The notes beneath the pieces were generated by a model, which saw only the letters and a program-made list of their open reading frames with translations, did no database searches and was not told where the DNA came from. This document shows, piece after piece, positions 6,646 to 8,280 of a DNA stretch of 8,280 bases. Location: the NCBI GenBank assembly GCA_001603615.1, contig LUZL01000209.1, positions 1-8,280 of the forward strand. Direction: 5' to 3'. The position numbers and the translations under genes were made by a program. The stretch comes from Bacteroidales bacterium Bact_20 (lineage in GTDB: Bacteria > Bacteroidota > Bacteroidia > Bacteroidales > DTU049). The first letter of the stretch is position 1. Each line of letters opens with the position of its first letter.

Positions 6646-8280
6646 TTATCTAATTACGTTCAACTTTTTCGTGATTACTTCGTTGTTATTTTCAATTCTA
6701 ATAAGATATGTACCATTAGGTATCTGCGAAACATTTAATTTTATGTTATTGTTAATTAATGTTTGTGAAAAAACAACCTGCCCCAACATATTAATAATGG
6801 AGATTTTAGAATTTTCAGCATTTTCAATAATAACAATATCAGAAGCAGGATTTGGATAAATATTAAGTTTATTTATATCCTTGTTTTCAACCAAATTGTT
6901 TATACTTACAGTTACAATCCAGTCTTGATTTGTCACACCATCTTCTGCAATTATATTATAAGTTACAGGATTTGTGAAATCATTTGTAGTAACACCAGAT
7001 TGCTGTAACACACTACCAATATATGCAGTGGCACCTGGTGAGAGTGTAAAAGTAGCTATAAGTGATGAGAGATCTGTTCCATATTCTACTTCAATATCAA
7101 CAGTATGATTTATATTATCAATCACAGCATTATCTGTTTGTTGTGGAAAACTGTAAGATAATATATCCGTTTCTGTATTAATGATTAATTTCACTACCCA
7201 GTAGTCGAAACTTCCATGATTACCAGATACATCTCCATTATTGGAATATGCATAACCAGCTACGATAAATCCTTCATCACTTGTCTGTTGAATGGAGCTT
7301 GCACAATCAATATTCGACCCTCCGAGGCATTTTTGCCACTGGATATCTCCTGAACTGTCAAGTTTCACTACCCAATAGTCATAATATCCATGATTTCCAA
7401 ACACATTACAGTCGTAGGATTGTGTGTAACCAGCCACAATAAATCCTTCATCACTTGTCTGCTGAATGGAATATGCCAAATCTGGATTTGTTCCACCGAG
7501 GCATTTTTGCCATTGGATATATCCATAACTGTCAAGTTTAACTATCCAATAGTCATAACCTCCATGATTTCCTGATACATCCCCGTCATTGGAGTGTGTG
7601 GTACCAGCTACGATAAATCCTTCATCACTTGTCTGTTGAATGGAGCTTGCACCATCAATATTCGACCCTCCGAGGCATTTTTGCCACTGGATAGTTCCTA
7701 AACTGTTAAGTTTCACTACCCAAAAGTCTGTATATCCATGGTTTACAGATACATCTCCATTATTGGAATATGTTTCACCAGCCACAATAAATCCTTCATC
7801 ACTTGTCTGCTGAATGGAATATGCAAAATCTGTATTTGTTCCTCCGAGGCATTTTTGCCATTGGATATCTCCTAAACTGCCAAGTTTCACTACCCAATAA
7901 TCATAATCTCCATGATTTCCTGTTACATCCCCGTCATTGGACTTTGTGTAGCCTGCTACAATAAATCCACTATCATTTGTCTGCTGGATTGAGGTTGCAA
8001 AATCCCAATCTGTTCCGCCAAGGCATTTAGTCCATAAAGTATCACCAGAACTGTCAAGTTTCACTACCCAATAATCATAACTTCCATGATTTCCTGACAC
8101 ATCTCCGTTATTGGACTCTGTGTAACCAGCCACAATAAATCCATTATCATTTGTCTGCTGGATTGAGGTTGCATAATCATCACTTGTTCCGCCTAGGCAT
8201 TTTTGCCACTGAATATTACCTAAATAATTAAGTTTCACAACCCAATAATCAAAATTACCATGATTTCCCGACACATTACC
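6646..8280 (-). CDS. T9SS-secreted beta-propeller-repeat protein (C-terminal part, 5' end outside window)
   Basis: The frame stays open at the right edge (GNVSGNHG), so 544 C-terminal residues are visible and the N-terminus is missing. The GTG at 8274 lies inside a repeat and is not a start. Six full 58-residue repeats and a 14-residue partial one span 8271-7186. Each runs roughly S/TGNHG-x2-DYWVVKL-x-S-x-G-IQW-QKCLGG-x4-ASSIQQT-x2-GFIVAGYT-x-SNDGDV, resembling beta-propeller (SBBP-like) repeats. Then comes a region with ILSYSF, TFTLSPGA and NPVTYNIIAEDG (about 7189-6897), which fits the DUF5018-type domain common in Bacteroidota secreted proteins. The final ~75 residues (about 6882-6649), with NIYPNPAS, NMLGQVV and GTYLIRI, are a type A T9SS sorting domain, cleaved when the protein is exported to the surface. 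The ligand or role is unknown; binding or adhesion is only a guess. It may precede the two secreted paralogs in an operon, but the 138-bp gap makes this uncertain. Confidence 0.92.
   Translation of the reverse strand, partial: GNVSGNHGNFDYWVVKLNYLGNIQWQKCLGGTSDDYATSIQQTNDNGFIVAGYTESNNGDVSGNHGSYDYWVVKLDSSGDTLWTKCLGGTDWDFATSIQQTNDSGFIVAGYTKSNDGDVTGNHGDYDYWVVKLGSLGDIQWQKCLGGTNTDFAYSIQQTSDEGFIVAGETYSNNGDVSVNHGYTDFWVVKLNSLGTIQWQKCLGGSNIDGASSIQQTSDEGFIVAGTTHSNDGDVSGNHGGYDYWIVKLDSYGYIQWQKCLGGTNPDLAYSIQQTSDEGFIVAGYTQSYDCNVFGNHGYYDYWVVKLDSSGDIQWQKCLGGSNIDCASSIQQTSDEGFIVAGYAYSNNGDVSGNHGSFDYWVVKLIINTETDILSYSFPQQTDNAVIDNINHTVDIEVEYGTDLSSLIATFTLSPGATAYIGSVLQQSGVTTNDFTNPVTYNIIAEDGVTNQDWIVTVSINNLVENKDINKLNIYPNPASDIVIIENAENSKISIINMLGQVVFSQTLINNNIKLNVSQIPNGTYLIRIENNNEVITKKLNVIR
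7186..8271 (-). repeat. In-frame 174-bp tandem repeat array (6 full units + 42-bp partial)
   Basis: Units run, on the - strand, 8271-8098, 8097-7924, 7923-7750, 7749-7576, 7575-7402 and 7401-7228, with a partial unit at 7227-7186. Every full unit is exactly 58 codons. The array continues past the right edge. Units 3 and 5, and units 4 and 6, are closest to each other: 7777-7868 matches 7429-7520 at 89 of 92 bases, and 7603-7693 matches 7255-7345 at 90 of 91. This shows that a two-unit block of 348 bp was duplicated. Units 1 and 2 resemble each other more closely than the rest. The strict unit length keeps the reading frame if copies are gained or lost. Confidence 0.93.

Noticed and set aside
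7186..8271. Regularly spaced repeats that could be read as a CRISPR-like array.
   Set aside because: The period is 174 bp with the whole unit conserved and in frame, and the translation is a 58-residue protein repeat. There are no unique spacers.

Overview
The window looks like chromosomal DNA of an AT-rich member of the Bacteroidota. The evidence is a C-terminal type IX secretion (T9SS) sorting signal, two signal peptides that would leave Gln at the mature N-terminus, genes without Shine-Dalgarno sequences, a large one-chain PurL and a strongly A/T-biased third codon position. No finer placement is supported.

Left part, + strand: positions 1-753 hold the 3' end of a nucleotide-sugar dehydratase/epimerase gene of the FlaA1/CapD/WbpM type (surface polysaccharide precursor synthesis). 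Twenty-one bases later comes a complete purL (775-4458), encoding the 1227-residue phosphoribosylformylglycinamidine synthase of purine synthesis with its glutaminase domain fused. They may share a transcript, but no functional link is implied.

Middle: 4459-4927 is a gene-free stretch between convergent genes. It contains two copies of a 36-bp direct repeat 204 bp apart. Between them lie a perfect 14-bp inverted repeat and a second 12-bp inverted repeat that overlaps it. This looks like a dispersed non-coding repeat element or its remains.

Right part, - strand: three genes for exported proteins are read right to left. The first (6646 to beyond 8280) is the C-terminal part of a T9SS-secreted protein made of 58-residue beta-propeller-like repeats, then a DUF5018-like domain, then a type A sorting tail. 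After a 138-bp gap with an AT-rich hairpin and a possible Bacteroidota -7 box come two paralogous genes of unknown family (6507-5743 and 5746-4928). Each encodes a short secreted protein, and they overlap by 4 bp (ATGA), so they are probably translated as a coupled pair. The first of the pair has no ATG and probably starts at TTG.

The most noteworthy structures are the uncharacterised secreted paralog pair, the 348-bp higher-order duplication within the propeller repeats, and the composite intergenic repeat. I see no CRISPR array, transposase, RNA gene, or clear defence or novel enzymatic system.
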